Shown: positions 1 to 8,755, counted from the first letter of the stretch. The stretch: DNA of 53,298 bases from Oscillibacter sp. UBA6647 (GCA_002455655.1 DKLF01000032.1:1-53298), one strand, 5' to 3'. Numbers and translations: made by a program. The notes: a model not told the origin generated them from the letters alone.

Positions 1-745
1 ATCTCGTGGCGTTGCGCTTTTCAAGCTCCAGATAGGTCCGGGCCATCTTGTTTTTCAAAACCCGGACAGGCCCGCCGATGCTGCGGCCGGTCACCACGGT
101 GTCGGAGTCCTTCGCCTTGAGAATTGCCTGCTTATATCCGTCGTGAATGGGGCACTCCTCACTTGCAAGCAGGCAGGTGCCCACCTGAACGCCAATCGCG
201 CCCAACGCGTAGGCCGCCGCCAGCTGCCGCCCGTCGGCAATGCCGCCTGCGGCAATAACGGGGACGTTTACCGCGTCAATGACCTGCGGAACCAGCGCCA
301 TGGTGGTCATCTCGCCCACATGCCCGCCGGATTCGGTGCCCTCGGCAATGAACGCGTCCACGCCGTAGCGCTCCAGCCGCTTTGCCAGCACCGCTGCCGC
401 CACCACGGGCATCACCTTAATGCCCGCTTCCTTCCACGCAGGGATATACTTTCCGGGGTTGCCCGCCCCGGTGGTCACCACCCGGACGTTTTCTTCCAGA
501 ATGACCCTTGCAATGTCGTCGGCATGAGGGCTCATCAGCATCAGATTCACGCCGAAGGGCTTGTTTGTCAGCTCTCTTGCCCGTCGAATCTCCTGCCGGA
601 GACGCTCGCCGTCCCAGCCGCCGGTGGCAATCATGCCAAGGGCGCCCGCATTGGCGCAGGCGGCGGCAAATTCGCCGGTGGCGATATTGGCCATGCCGCC
701 CTGAATAATGGGGAACTCCGTTCCCAGAAACTCGTTCAATCTCAT
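1..745 (-). CDS. fabK: Enoyl-ACP reductase II FabK (3' end outside window)
   Basis: FMN- and NAD(P)H-dependent enoyl-ACP reductase of the FabK/nitronate monooxygenase TIM-barrel family, which performs the last step of each fatty-acid elongation round. Translation from the ATG at 745 gives MRLNEFLGTEFPIIQGGM, then the FMN-binding segments VVTTGAGNPGKY, AEGTESGGHVGEMTT and VIAAGGIADGRQ in family order. About 248 residues are visible and the frame is still open at base 1, so the C-terminus is missing. It is the last visible gene of the acpP-acc-fabH operon, 36 nt after fabH, with only a weak ribosome binding site (GGGGAAG) close to a small GC hairpin. A FabI-type reductase is excluded because the fold motifs differ completely. 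Family call is firm; assignment to FabK rather than a catabolic nitronate monooxygenase rests on the motifs plus the fab operon. Confidence 0.93.
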   Translation of the reverse strand, partial: MRLNEFLGTEFPIIQGGMANIATGEFAAACANAGALGMIATGGWDGERLRQEIRRARELTNKPFGVNLMLMSPHADDIARVILEENVRVVTTGAGNPGKYIPAWKEAGIKVMPVVAAAVLAKRLERYGVDAFIAEGTESGGHVGEMTTMALVPQVIDAVNVPVIAAGGIADGRQLAAAYALGAIGVQVGTCLLASEECPIHDGYKQAILKAKDSDTVVTGRSIGGPVRVLKNKMARTYLELEKRNATR

Positions 746-781
746 ATCACGTCGCTTCCCCGCAGGCGCGGGTCCGTCCTC

Positions 782-1729
782 TCATTTAAATTCCGCCAGC
801 GCCGCGCCCCATGCGCGTCCGCCGCCAAAGCCCACCAGCATCACTCGGCTGCCGGGGCCGACCTTGCCAAGCTCCGTCAGCTCGCTGAGCACCATGGGAA
901 TGCTGGCGGCGGAGGTGTTGCCGTACTTCTCGATGTTTTTGTAGTATTTCTCCTCCGGAATGTGATACTTCCTCACCGCCAGATCAATGATGCGGGTGTT
1001 GGCCTGATGGAACACGAAAAAGTCCACATCGTCAATTGTTTTTCCGCTGCGCTTCAGCGCCTGGTCCATGCACGAGGGCACGGCGTTCACCGCGAATTTG
1101 AACACCTGCTGGCCCTGCATGAAAATCTGCGGCGGAGCCTTGTGGCCCGAGCCGGTGACGCCCAGCATTTCGCTGTCGCCCTCGCAGTGGAGCACCGCGC
1201 CGAGGGATTCGTATTCCTCATTCCATTCCACCACGGCGGCGGCCGCTGCGTCGCCAAAGAGGACGCAGGTGCCCCGGTCCTCCCAGTTGATAAAGCGGCT
1301 GAGCATCTCAGCTCCCAGCACCAGCCCATATTTCCGGGGCGAGGCCGCCAGCAGGCACTCCGCCGTGTGGATGGCGAAGAGGAAGCCGCTGCACGCGGCG
1401 TTGATGTCAAAGCAGACCGTGTCGTTTAAAAGGCCCAAATCCCGCTGCAAAAGGCTTGCGGCGTTGGGGGAGAGGAAGTCCGAGGAAAACGTGGCCACGA
1501 TGCACACGCCGATTTCCTCCGGCTTAATTCCCGCGCGCTCCAGCGCCGTCTGCGCCGCGTGGCGGCACATGTCGGCGTGGGTTTCCTCAACGCAGTGGTG
1601 GCGGGTCTTGATGCCGGTGCGGGACGTAATCCATTCGTCGTTGGTGTCTACGATTTTCTCAAGGTCGGCATTGCTGACCAGCTTCGGCGGGGTGTAGTGT
1701 CCCGCGCCGCAAATTTTAATTCCGCTCAT
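782..1729 (-). CDS. fabH: Beta-ketoacyl-ACP synthase III FabH
   Basis: Condenses acetyl-CoA (or a branched primer) with malonyl-ACP to start fatty-acid synthesis. The 315-residue product is normal family length. The triad is visible: Cys113 in DINAACSGF, His241 in FFVFHQANTRI and Asn271 in KYGNTSAASIP. The C-terminal glycine-rich VGFGGGRAWGA motif is also present. Its ATG overlaps the accA stop by 4 nt (ATGA), implying translational coupling, and fabK follows. Regulation is presumably through the operon promoter at 5634-5662. Primer preference cannot be read from the sequence. Confidence 0.97.
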   Translation of the reverse strand: MSGIKICGAGHYTPPKLVSNADLEKIVDTNDEWITSRTGIKTRHHCVEETHADMCRHAAQTALERAGIKPEEIGVCIVATFSSDFLSPNAASLLQRDLGLLNDTVCFDINAACSGFLFAIHTAECLLAASPRKYGLVLGAEMLSRFINWEDRGTCVLFGDAAAAAVVEWNEEYESLGAVLHCEGDSEMLGVTGSGHKAPPQIFMQGQQVFKFAVNAVPSCMDQALKRSGKTIDDVDFFVFHQANTRIIDLAVRKYHIPEEKYYKNIEKYGNTSAASIPMVLSELTELGKVGPGSRVMLVGFGGGRAWGAALAEFK

Positions 1730-2541
1730 TGGTCCTCCTTCGGGGGTGTCCCCATCTGTCTAAATTTCCGATACCGTCCCGCAGCCAGCGCCTCCCCGCT
1801 CTGGCGGGAAAAGGACTTTAAATTCCGGGCAAGGGCTTCGTCCAGTGCACGCAAGGCAATGTCCGGGGCAAGATGCGCTCCCCCCGCCGGTTCGGAAACA
1901 ATCTCGTCGATGATTCCCAGCCGCTTCAGGTCTGGGGCGGTGAGCCGCATCAGCTCGCAGGCCTGCCCATGGCGGGAGGCATCCTTCCACAGGATGGTTG
2001 CAAATCCCTCAGGAGAGAGAATGGAATACACTGCGTTTTCCAGCATCAGTACCCGGTCCCCAACGCCCAAGGCCAGCGCGCCACCGCTGTTGCCCTCGCC
2101 GGTGATGGTGGCAATGATGGGCACGGTAAGACGGCTCATCTCCATCAGGTTCCGGGCGATGGCCTCGCCCTGCCCCCGTTCTTCCGCTTCCATGCCGGGG
2201 TAAGCCCCCGGCGTGTCAATAAATGTGAAAATAGGGCGGCGGAACTTTTGGGCCTGGCGCATCAGGCGCAGTGCCTTGCGATAACCCTCCGGGGAGGGCA
2301 TCCCGAAATTATATTTGATGTTTTCGTCCAGCGTGCGGCCCTTGCGGGTGGCAATCACTGTGACGGGCCGCCCATGGAATCGGGCAATTCCACCCAAAAT
2401 GCTTTCGTCCTCGCCCGCCAGACGGTCACCCTGCTGGATAAACAGGTCCGTAAACAAAAAGTCAAAAATCTCAGGTGCATTGGGCCGCTGATGATGGCGG
2501 GCAATCGCCACCCGCTCGGCGGCGGTCATAGGCTCACTCAT
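1726..2541 (-). CDS. accA: Acetyl-CoA carboxylase carboxyltransferase subunit alpha
   Basis: Alpha half of the carboxyltransferase that moves the carboxyl group from carboxybiotin to acetyl-CoA, making malonyl-CoA. The start MSEPMTAAER at 2541 is preferred over an upstream in-frame ATG because AAAGGAGG lies just before it; the product is then 271 residues, a compact AccA as often seen in Clostridia. Diagnostic stretches are FHGRPVTVIATRKG, FGMPSPEGYRKALRLM, FIDTPGAYPGMEAEERGQ and GEGNSGGALALGVGDR. The start lies inside the accD 3' end (8-nt overlap) and the stop overlaps the fabH start, so D, A and fabH are tightly coupled. Confidence 0.96.
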   Translation of the reverse strand: MSEPMTAAERVAIARHHQRPNAPEIFDFLFTDLFIQQGDRLAGEDESILGGIARFHGRPVTVIATRKGRTLDENIKYNFGMPSPEGYRKALRLMRQAQKFRRPIFTFIDTPGAYPGMEAEERGQGEAIARNLMEMSRLTVPIIATITGEGNSGGALALGVGDRVLMLENAVYSILSPEGFATILWKDASRHGQACELMRLTAPDLKRLGIIDEIVSEPAGGAHLAPDIALRALDEALARNLKSFSRQSGEALAAGRYRKFRQMGTPPKEDQ

Positions 2542-3394
2542 TGCGGCCTCCTTTCCCATGGAGCGCCAGCAGGCGGGAAATCGTACTCCGCAGCTCGCTA
2601 CGGGGGACCACCGCGTCCACAAAGCCGTGCTTCAGTTGAAACTCCGCCCGCTGGAAACCCACCGGCAGCGTTTGCCCGATGGTCTGCTCAATGACACGGG
2701 GACCGGCAAAGCCGATCAAGGCGCCCGGCTCCGCCAGAATCACATCGCCAAGGCTTGCGAAGCTGGCGGTGACGCCGCCGGTGGTGGGGTTTGTGAGAAC
2801 CGAGAGGAAAAAGCCCCCCTTTTCATCAAACCGGGCCAGCGCGGCGCTGGTTTTCGCCATCTGCATCAGGGAGAGAATCCCTTCCTGCATTCTTGCCCCG
2901 CCGCTGGCGGAGAAGAGAATCAGGGGGAGCCTGCTCTTTGCGGCAAACTCGATGGCGCGGGTGATTTTCTCTCCCACGGCGGCGCTCATGCTGCCAAGGA
3001 AAAACCGTGCGTCCAAAACCCCGATGACGCATTTTTGTCCGTCCACGGCTCCCAACGCAGTGACCACGGCTTCGTTTAGCCCGGTCTTTTTCCGGGTGGC
3101 CTCCAGCTTTGCGGCATAGTCGGGAAAACGCAGGGGGTCCGTGGAGGTCAGGCGGGGGTTCAGCTCCCGAAAGGAGCCGGCGTCCAGAATCGTGCTGAGC
3201 CGGTAGTAGCTCCCCAGCGGCATATGATAGCCGCAATGTGGGCAGACGTATTGGGTTTGGGACAGCGCTCCCGCGCCCATGGTTTGGCCGCAGCCGGGGC
3301 AGGCTGTCTCGGCGGTTGGCGCGTGGGTTTGCCCGTCCCGAAAGGCCTTCATCGCCAGCAGCTTTTGCCGCCGCTGGGCAAAAATCGAAGTCAT
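2534..3394 (-). CDS. accD: Acetyl-CoA carboxylase carboxyltransferase subunit beta
   Basis: Beta half of the carboxyltransferase, partner of AccA. The 286-residue protein begins with the AccD zinc ribbon: CPGC at 32-35 and CPHC at 51-54, followed by the crotonase-fold core with SASGGARMQEGILSLMQMAK, NPTTGGVTASFASLGD and GFAGPRVIEQTI. Length and order match the family. Its start overlaps the accC stop (ATGA at 3391-3394), and accA begins within its last codons. The full acc set in one operon with acpP and fabH indicates coordinated supply of malonyl-CoA to the fatty-acid synthase. Confidence 0.97.
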   Translation of the reverse strand: MTSIFAQRRQKLLAMKAFRDGQTHAPTAETACPGCGQTMGAGALSQTQYVCPHCGYHMPLGSYYRLSTILDAGSFRELNPRLTSTDPLRFPDYAAKLEATRKKTGLNEAVVTALGAVDGQKCVIGVLDARFFLGSMSAAVGEKITRAIEFAAKSRLPLILFSASGGARMQEGILSLMQMAKTSAALARFDEKGGFFLSVLTNPTTGGVTASFASLGDVILAEPGALIGFAGPRVIEQTIGQTLPVGFQRAEFQLKHGFVDAVVPRSELRSTISRLLALHGKGGRNE

Positions 3395-4779
3395 TTGGCT
3401 GCCTCACTTTCCACCGCCCTGCGGTCCCAATCCACCAACTCCTGTAAATGAGCTTCCAAAAATGCGGTGGTGCAGGTTCCCCGGACAAAATCCGGATGGT
3501 ACAAAATCAGATGGCTCAACCCCGCGTTGGTGGCAAAGCCCTCCACGGTCAGTTCCTCCAGCGCACGGCGCATCCGACGGATGGCCTCCAGCCGGGTGGG
3601 GGCGTGGACCAGAACCTTTGCCGCCAGAGAATCGTAATAAGGCGGCAGGGCATAGCCGCTGTAAAGCCCCGAGTCAATCCGCACGCCCATTCCCCCGGGA
3701 AAGTGTACAAAAGACGCTATGCCGGGGCAGGGGCGGAAATCTGCGGCGGGGTCCTCCGCGTTCACACGGCATTCGATGGCGTGGCCGGTCAGATGGATGT
3801 CTTCCTGTGTAAAGCCAAGGGAAAGCCCCGCCGCGATGCGGATTTGCTGGCGCACAAGGTCCACTCCGGTGACAAGCTCCGTAATGCCGTGCTCCACCTG
3901 AATACGGGTGTTCATCTCACAGAAGTAAAACCGCCCGTCCTCCGCCAGAAGGAACTCCACCGTCCCGGCGTTTTCATAGCCCACGGCACGGGCGGCGCGG
4001 ACCGCCGCCTCGCCCATCTCCCGGCGCAGCTCCGGCGTGAGGCACCGGGCGGGGGCTTCTTCAATCAGCTTTTGGTTCCGGCGCTGAATGGAGCAGTCCC
4101 TGTCAAAAAGGTGAATGGTGTTTCCCTGACTGTCTGCGAGGATTTGAAACTCAATGTGCCGGGGATTCACCACAAATTTTTCAAGATACATGGTTCCGTC
4201 GCCAAAGCAGGCCACAGCCTCCGCCACGGCCTCGTGAAACGCGGCGGGCAGCTCTTCGGGGGCTTCCACCTTGCGGATGCCCCGCCCGCCGCCGCCGGCG
4301 CTGGCCTTCAGCAGCACGGGATAGCCAACCTGTCCGGCGACTTTCAGAGCGGCATCCACATCGGCCAGCGGGCCGCCGGAGCCGGGAACCGTGGGAACGC
4401 CCGCCGTCTTCATCAGCGCGCAGGCGGCGGCTTTGCTTCCCGCTTTGCGGATAGAATCGCCGGAGGGGCCGATAAATTTCAGCCCGGCAGCGGCACAGGC
4501 GTCGGCAAAGTCGGCGTTTTCCGACAAAAAGCCATAGCCCGGATGTACCGCGTCGCAGCCCGTGGCCTTGGCGGCGGTCAGAAGCGCCGCCTGATTGAGA
4601 TAGCTGTCCGCAGCCTTGGGCGGACCGATACAAACGCTCCGGGTGGCAAGCTGGACATGGAGCGCATCCGCGTCGGCGGTGGAATACACCGCCACCGTTT
4701 CAATTTCCATCTCCCGGCAGGCCCGCAGCACCCGCAGTGCAATTTCGCCCCGGTTGGCAATTAAAATGCGCCTGAACAT
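3391..4779 (-). CDS. accC: Acetyl-CoA carboxylase biotin carboxylase subunit
   Basis: ATP-dependent carboxylation of the biotin on AccB. The 462-residue protein shows the N-terminal MFRRILIANRGEIALRVLRA, the SENADFADACAAAGLKFIGP segment, the ATP-grasp loop KASAGGGGRGIRKV and the active-site region EMNTRIQVEHGITE. The last motif usually ends HPVTE, so a Gly replaces the usual Pro here, a small deviation worth noting. Length is slightly above the usual 445-450 residues because of a short acidic and alanine-rich tail. It starts 2 nt after accB and overlaps accD by 4 nt. Confidence 0.97.
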   Translation of the reverse strand: MFRRILIANRGEIALRVLRACREMEIETVAVYSTADADALHVQLATRSVCIGPPKAADSYLNQAALLTAAKATGCDAVHPGYGFLSENADFADACAAAGLKFIGPSGDSIRKAGSKAAACALMKTAGVPTVPGSGGPLADVDAALKVAGQVGYPVLLKASAGGGGRGIRKVEAPEELPAAFHEAVAEAVACFGDGTMYLEKFVVNPRHIEFQILADSQGNTIHLFDRDCSIQRRNQKLIEEAPARCLTPELRREMGEAAVRAARAVGYENAGTVEFLLAEDGRFYFCEMNTRIQVEHGITELVTGVDLVRQQIRIAAGLSLGFTQEDIHLTGHAIECRVNAEDPAADFRPCPGIASFVHFPGGMGVRIDSGLYSGYALPPYYDSLAAKVLVHAPTRLEAIRRMRRALEELTVEGFATNAGLSHLILYHPDFVRGTCTTAFLEAHLQELVDWDRRAVESEAAK

Positions 4780-4781
4780 GG

Positions 4782-5198
4782 TTACGCCTCCCGATAGCGG
4801 AAGATGGGCGCGTCAAAGCCCAGCAGGTCGCCGTTTTGCACAAGGACCTCTTCAATCACGCAGTCGCAGGGGGCTGTCACCTCACTCATCATTTTCATGG
4901 CCTCGATGAGACACACGGTCTGTCCCTTGCTCACGCGGTCGCCCTGCTTCACAAGGGGCGGATGATCCGGGGCGGAGGCGGCGTAAAACGTTCCCACCAG
5001 CGGGGCGCGGATCACCGGCTCCTCCTGCGCTTTGGGAGCGGATGCGGCGGGGGACACGGGAATGGATACGGCGGCCATCGCCGGTGCGGAGCCCGCCCGG
5101 CTCAGTTCCAGCTCATCGCCGCCAACGCAGACACGCATGGTCAAAATGCCGCTTTTTTCGAAGCGGTCCATCAATTCAAAAATCTCGGAGTTGGTCAT
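4782..5198 (-). CDS. accB: Biotin carboxyl carrier protein of acetyl-CoA carboxylase
   Basis: Carries biotin between AccC and AccAD. The start at 5198 (MTNSEIFELMDRFEKSG) is chosen because AAGGAAGGAG precedes it; an in-frame ATG 12 codons upstream lacks such a site. The 138-residue product has the expected three parts: an N-terminal helix, a short Pro/Ala-rich linker at about 38-62, and a biotinyl domain with Lys102 in the EAMKM motif. A valine/isoleucine-rich beta pattern and a final FRYREA end the domain. It follows acpP by 137 nt, a gap that holds a GC-rich imperfect repeat but no clear promoter. Confidence 0.95.
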   Translation of the reverse strand: MTNSEIFELMDRFEKSGILTMRVCVGGDELELSRAGSAPAMAAVSIPVSPAASAPKAQEEPVIRAPLVGTFYAASAPDHPPLVKQGDRVSKGQTVCLIEAMKMMSEVTAPCDCVIEEVLVQNGDLLGFDAPIFRYREA

Positions 5199-5334
5199 GA
5201 TTCTCCTTCCTTTATTCGCGTCCCGGGCTTTCACTGGGGACCCGCGCCTTTTGACGGCCCAGAGGGGGCGCGCAAAAAACCTTTATAGCGCGAAAGGGAA
5301 CCGCAGCGGTTCCCTTTCGGTCGATGTGCGGCAA

Positions 5335-5565
5335 TCAGGCCTTGTGGGCTTCCAGATACTTCACGATATCGCCCACGGTTTTCAGGTTGGGAAGCTCCGC
5401 GTCGTCGATGGCCACGCCCGTGGCCTCCTCCAGCGCCATCACCAGCTCCACGGAGGCCAGGGAATCCGCGCCCAAATCCTCTGCCAGAGTGGCTTCCATC
5501 GTCACCTGATCGGCCTCGCAGGCCAGTGTTTCCACGATTACGTCTCGTACCTTCTCAAAATCCAT
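5335..5565 (-). CDS. acpP: Acyl carrier protein
   Basis: Small acidic carrier holding growing acyl chains on 4'-phosphopantetheine. The 76-residue product has Ser35 in LGADSLASVE, the attachment site, and the usual four-helix pattern. ATG at 5565 is chosen over a TTG two codons earlier because AAGGAG then sits at a normal 9-nt distance. It is the promoter-proximal gene of the acc/fab operon, directly behind the promoter and operator at 5603-5662, so it should be the most strongly expressed and most directly regulated member. Confidence 0.96.
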   Translation of the reverse strand: MDFEKVRDVIVETLACEADQVTMEATLAEDLGADSLASVELVMALEEATGVAIDDAELPNLKTVGDIVKYLEAHKA

Positions 5566-5602
5566 TGTCAATATCTCCTTAAATTCAAATAGTTAAGTTT
5601 AT

Positions 5603-5624
5603 TTAGTCAAAAAAATTGAACTAA
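5603..5624 (-). promoter_or_regulatory. Candidate fatty-acid-synthesis operator at the transcription start
   Basis: An imperfect inverted repeat, TTAGTTCAA then TTGACTAA on the minus strand around a T-rich centre, begins about 3 nt downstream of the predicted start point and ends 38 nt before acpP. Its position would let a bound protein block transcription. FapR and FabT regulators of Bacillota bind AT-rich dyads in the same setting, but the sequence is not a clear match to either consensus and no such regulator gene is in the window. Confidence 0.45.
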
Positions 5625-5633
5625 TTCGAGGTA

Positions 5634-5662
5634 ATTCTAAACGCAGGAGCCGGGTTTGTCAA
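5634..5662 (-). promoter_or_regulatory. Sigma-A promoter of the acpP-acc-fabH-fabK operon
   Basis: Minus strand TTGACA (5657-5662), 17-nt spacer, TAGAAT (5634-5639); predicted start near 5627. This is close to consensus on all counts. The rest of the divergent gap up to the plus-strand gene at 5962 (5663-5961) shows no further gene and no convincing plus-strand promoter. Confidence 0.85.
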
Positions 5663-5961
5663 TAGAAAAAAATGCGGAATTTTGCCGCTTGCACCATAAA
5701 AAGGATTAGCGAAAGCTCCCAGCGGGGAGAGAACAGCCGGGATTGCGCGGGGGACGGAAGCGTGGTAAAATAACCGCAAGGCGGCTGCTTTGCATTTGGC
5801 ATTGCTTTTTAAGCCGCGCAAAGCCGCAGAATGTGTCCGATGCGTCATTCACGCCGTGGAGGACCCACGGCACGGCTCCGGGGCGGATCGTTTCCTTTAT
5901 TTGAACGGCTCACGCCCTGCGTGAATAAATTCATTGGTGATTCTGGAAAGTGAGGCTATTT

Positions 5962-7125
5962 ATGAACTATGATTTCGACACGATCATCGACCGCTCCGGC
6001 AACCGCGCCGCCAAATACGACGAGCGGCTGAAAAAGTTCGGCACGGAGGACGTGATTCCCCTGTGGATTGCGGACATGGACTTTCGCACCGCCCAGCCCA
6101 TTATCGATGCGCTGAAGGCCCGGGCGGAGGAGGGTATCTGGGGCTATACCGCCCGGCCAGACAGCTATTTTGCCGCCATCCGCGGCTGGCAGAAGCGGCG
6201 CAACGGCTGGGACATCGACCAGCGCCTGATGAGCTTCAGTCTCGGCGTGGTGCAGACGCTTTCCGCCTGCATACAGCTATTCACCCCGGCGGGGGGCAGC
6301 GTATTGATTCAAACGCCGGTGTATTCCGAGTTTTACGACATGACTGAGGCGTGGGAGCGCACCGTGGTGGAAAGTCCCCTTGTGGAGAAGGACGGGAAAT
6401 GGACCGTGGACTGGGCGGACTTTGAGGAAAAATTGGGCCGGTGCGACCTCTTTATCCTGTGCAACCCCCACAATCCTTTGGGAATCGTCTGGACGGCGGA
6501 GGAACTGCGGCGGATGGGCGAGCTGTGCGAAAAATACCGCGTACCCATGGTGTCCGACGAGATTCACTCTGATTTAATTTTCCACGGGAAGAAACACACC
6601 GTCACCGCCAGCGTCGCGGAAAACGTCATCACCTGTATTTCCGGCACCAAGACCTTTAATCTGGCGGGCTTGCAGGCCAGCACCGTGGTGTTTCCCAACC
6701 GGCACAAGAAGCAGGTCTTCGACCGCTTTTGGCACCGCATGGACATTCACCGCAACAACGCCTTTTCCCTCACGGCCATGGAGGCCGCGTTCACCCATGG
6801 CGACGAGTGGCTGGACCAGCTTCTTCCGTATCTCAGCGCCAACTTTGACTACATTCATGACTATTGCGCCGCACATATTCCCCAGATTCGGCCCACCGTG
6901 CCGGACGCCACCTATCTCGTCTGGCTGGACTGCCGCGCACTGGGGCTGAGCAACCGGGAACTGCACGACTTTATGATTCACAAGGCGCGGCTGGGCCTGA
7001 ATGACGGGGATTCCTTCGGACGGAACCTCAGCGGTTTCATGCGCCTGAATGCCGCCTGTCCCCGCTCAGTGCTGGAGCAGGCCATGGAGCGGCTGAAGGC
7101 CGCCGTGGGCGGGTTAAATCTTTAA
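5962..7125 (+). CDS. MalY/PatB-type pyridoxal-phosphate C-S lyase (cystathionine beta-lyase)
   Basis: Fold-type I PLP enzyme of the MalY/PatB group, which cleaves cystathionine or related cysteine S-conjugates to pyruvate, ammonia and a thiol. ATG at 5962 is used (GGAAAGTGAGG upstream) rather than the earlier GTG; this gives 387 residues, normal for the family. Visible landmarks are the N-terminal WIADMDFRTAQPI, CNPHNPLGIVWT, VSDEIHSDLIF with the PLP-contacting Asp, the Schiff-base Lys230 in ISGTKTFNLAGLQ, and a C-terminal FMRLNAACPRS with the carboxylate-binding Arg. MalY in enterobacteria also acts as a regulator; nothing here bears on that. The FliB-like gene follows after 18 nt and is probably co-transcribed. 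Confidence 0.92.
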   Translation: MNYDFDTIIDRSGNRAAKYDERLKKFGTEDVIPLWIADMDFRTAQPIIDALKARAEEGIWGYTARPDSYFAAIRGWQKRRNGWDIDQRLMSFSLGVVQTLSACIQLFTPAGGSVLIQTPVYSEFYDMTEAWERTVVESPLVEKDGKWTVDWADFEEKLGRCDLFILCNPHNPLGIVWTAEELRRMGELCEKYRVPMVSDEIHSDLIFHGKKHTVTASVAENVITCISGTKTFNLAGLQASTVVFPNRHKKQVFDRFWHRMDIHRNNAFSLTAMEAAFTHGDEWLDQLLPYLSANFDYIHDYCAAHIPQIRPTVPDATYLVWLDCRALGLSNRELHDFMIHKARLGLNDGDSFGRNLSGFMRLNAACPRSVLEQAMERLKAAVGGLNL

Positions 7126-7143
7126 TCAAAGGGAGCGGGCGGC

Positions 7144-8196
7144 ATGCAACTGCGGGCGCCGGATTATCTTAAACAATTTCAGTGCCTTGCGGGGGAGTGC
7201 CCCCACTCCTGCTGTCAGGGCTGGGAGGTAGTGGTGGACGAAGCTTCCGCCGCCTTTTACCGCACCCTGCCGGGGCCGCTGGGTGAGCGGCTTCGGGCGT
7301 CTCTGCAAACCGAGGACGGAGAGGACTATTTTGCCCTGACGGACACGGGCCGCTGCCCCTTCTGGGACATGGACGGCCTTTGTGCCATCCACCGGGCCCT
7401 TGGGCCGGAGCGCACCGGCGAGGTTTGCCGCAGCCATCCCCGATTCATCGAGGACTACGGCCCGCTGAGGGAGACAAGTCTTGTGGCTTCCTGTCCGGAG
7501 GCCTGTCGTTTGTTGCTCTCCTTCCATGCGCCGCTGACGTTTCCCGAGACGGAAACGGACGAGGAGGGCGAGTCGGGGGACCCTTGGCTGGACCCGCTGC
7601 TGGCCGTCCGGAAAAAGCTTTTCGAGATTTTACAGGACCCCTCCCGCAAAATTGGTTTCCGCCTTTCAGAGCTGTTGGCTTTGACGGCGGAAGCGCAGAT
7701 TTTACTGGACAAGAACGAGGCCCCGTTACTCCCGGCGCTTTGCCGGGCGTGGACGGCTCCGGCCCCCGGTTGTCAGATGGCCGGGGAGGGGATTTTTCCC
7801 CGGGCATGGGAGGCACTGTCCGGGCTGGAAATTCTGGGAGATGATTGGCGGGCGTTGCTGCGCCGTGGCAGGGAGGCTGTGCCCGGCGCTGTCCCGGAAG
7901 CTTTGATGGAACGGATTGTGGCCTACTTTCTGTTTCGCTATACCCTCAAGACCGTCAACGACGGGGACTTGCTGGGGCGGGTGCAGTTTGCTCTGCTGGG
8001 CGTTTTGGTAGTGGAGCGGGCGGCAAGCCTTCTGCCCCTTGATGAAGCCCTGCGGATTTACTGCCGGGAGATTGAGCACAACGAAGACAACATAGATGCG
8101 CTTCTGTTGGCGTTTCGCACCCAGCCCGCCCTGTCGCCCTCCGCCTTTTTCCGAACACTGGGGGATGACGCAGATGAGGGCTTAAAGTCCGAGTAA
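7144..8196 (+). CDS. FliB-family protein (putative flagellin lysine N-methylase)
   Basis: A 350-residue member of the FliB-type cysteine-cluster family. The signature is in two parts: CLAGECPHSCCQGWEV near residues 16-31 and, around 65-100, CPFWDMDGLCAIHRALG followed by EVCRSHPRF. The cysteines resemble an Fe-S or metal site. In Salmonella FliB methylates flagellin lysines, but many Clostridia carry the gene away from flagellar loci, and no flagellin lies nearby here, so the substrate is open. It follows the MalY-type gene closely with AAAGGGAG upstream of the ATG. Confidence 0.8.
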   Translation: MQLRAPDYLKQFQCLAGECPHSCCQGWEVVVDEASAAFYRTLPGPLGERLRASLQTEDGEDYFALTDTGRCPFWDMDGLCAIHRALGPERTGEVCRSHPRFIEDYGPLRETSLVASCPEACRLLLSFHAPLTFPETETDEEGESGDPWLDPLLAVRKKLFEILQDPSRKIGFRLSELLALTAEAQILLDKNEAPLLPALCRAWTAPAPGCQMAGEGIFPRAWEALSGLEILGDDWRALLRRGREAVPGAVPEALMERIVAYFLFRYTLKTVNDGDLLGRVQFALLGVLVVERAASLLPLDEALRIYCREIEHNEDNIDALLLAFRTQPALSPSAFFRTLGDDADEGLKSE

Positions 8197-8265
8197 GTGC
8201 AATGTAAAATTGCACAAAAATTAAGGATACAATAATTACAAAATGTAGAATCACACAAAAACCAC

Positions 8266-8294
8266 TTGACTTTTATGCGCTAATGTGGTATTTA
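8266..8294 (+). promoter_or_regulatory. Sigma-A promoter of the unassigned RNA
   Basis: TTGACT (8266-8271), 17-nt spacer, TATTTA (8289-8294), in an AT-rich pocket just behind the FliB-like gene. The predicted start is near 8301. No protein-coding gene with a ribosome binding site follows for over 400 nt. Confidence 0.65.
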
Positions 8295-8728
8295 ATAATT
8301 ACCGGGAGGGAATGAGTCCAATAGGCTAGCTGGCTCAGCGAAATTCAGTCTCATTTCTCACCGTCGCGTTTGGAAGTATCCCGCAATGTCACCGCAAGCG
8401 CATACCCGTTTTGACAAGCAATTTTTTCCCTGCAAAGGCAAGCGTTTTCTCGGCATCCCGGCAAAAACTTGGCGAATTTCCGGCGGACTCCAGTAAACCC
8501 ACGGAGGGGACCAAAGACGAGACACGGCTCATTTCAATGAGACTCACGAGATTCGGTTTTGGCAATGTCCAAGGCAACTATCTGCGTGCACCTGATGTTT
8601 TATGGATTGGCTGCCACCGAGCGTTTTTCCTGTTTTCCGGTCATCCCAAAGCTTTTTCCGGTATCCCACAGCAAGCCTCAGTATCCCAGCCTTCCAAACG
8701 TGAATCTGCGAAAGTAAGAGGTACCAAC

Positions 8729-8755
8729 ATGGCAGAGAACCCCAGTCAGAAGTAA
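8729..8755 (+). other. Eight-codon open frame before the terminator
   Basis: ATG at 8729 encodes MAENPSQK and a TAA whose last bases enter the terminator stem. AGAGG lies 7 nt upstream, an acceptable ribosome binding site. It could be a leader-type peptide that couples ribosome position to terminator folding, or chance; nothing downstream on this strand would be controlled by it. Confidence 0.25.

Noticed and set aside
8411..8755. A 114-codon frame inside the putative RNA
   Set aside because: No ribosome binding site at its start, no family-like sequence, and it cuts through the paired regions.
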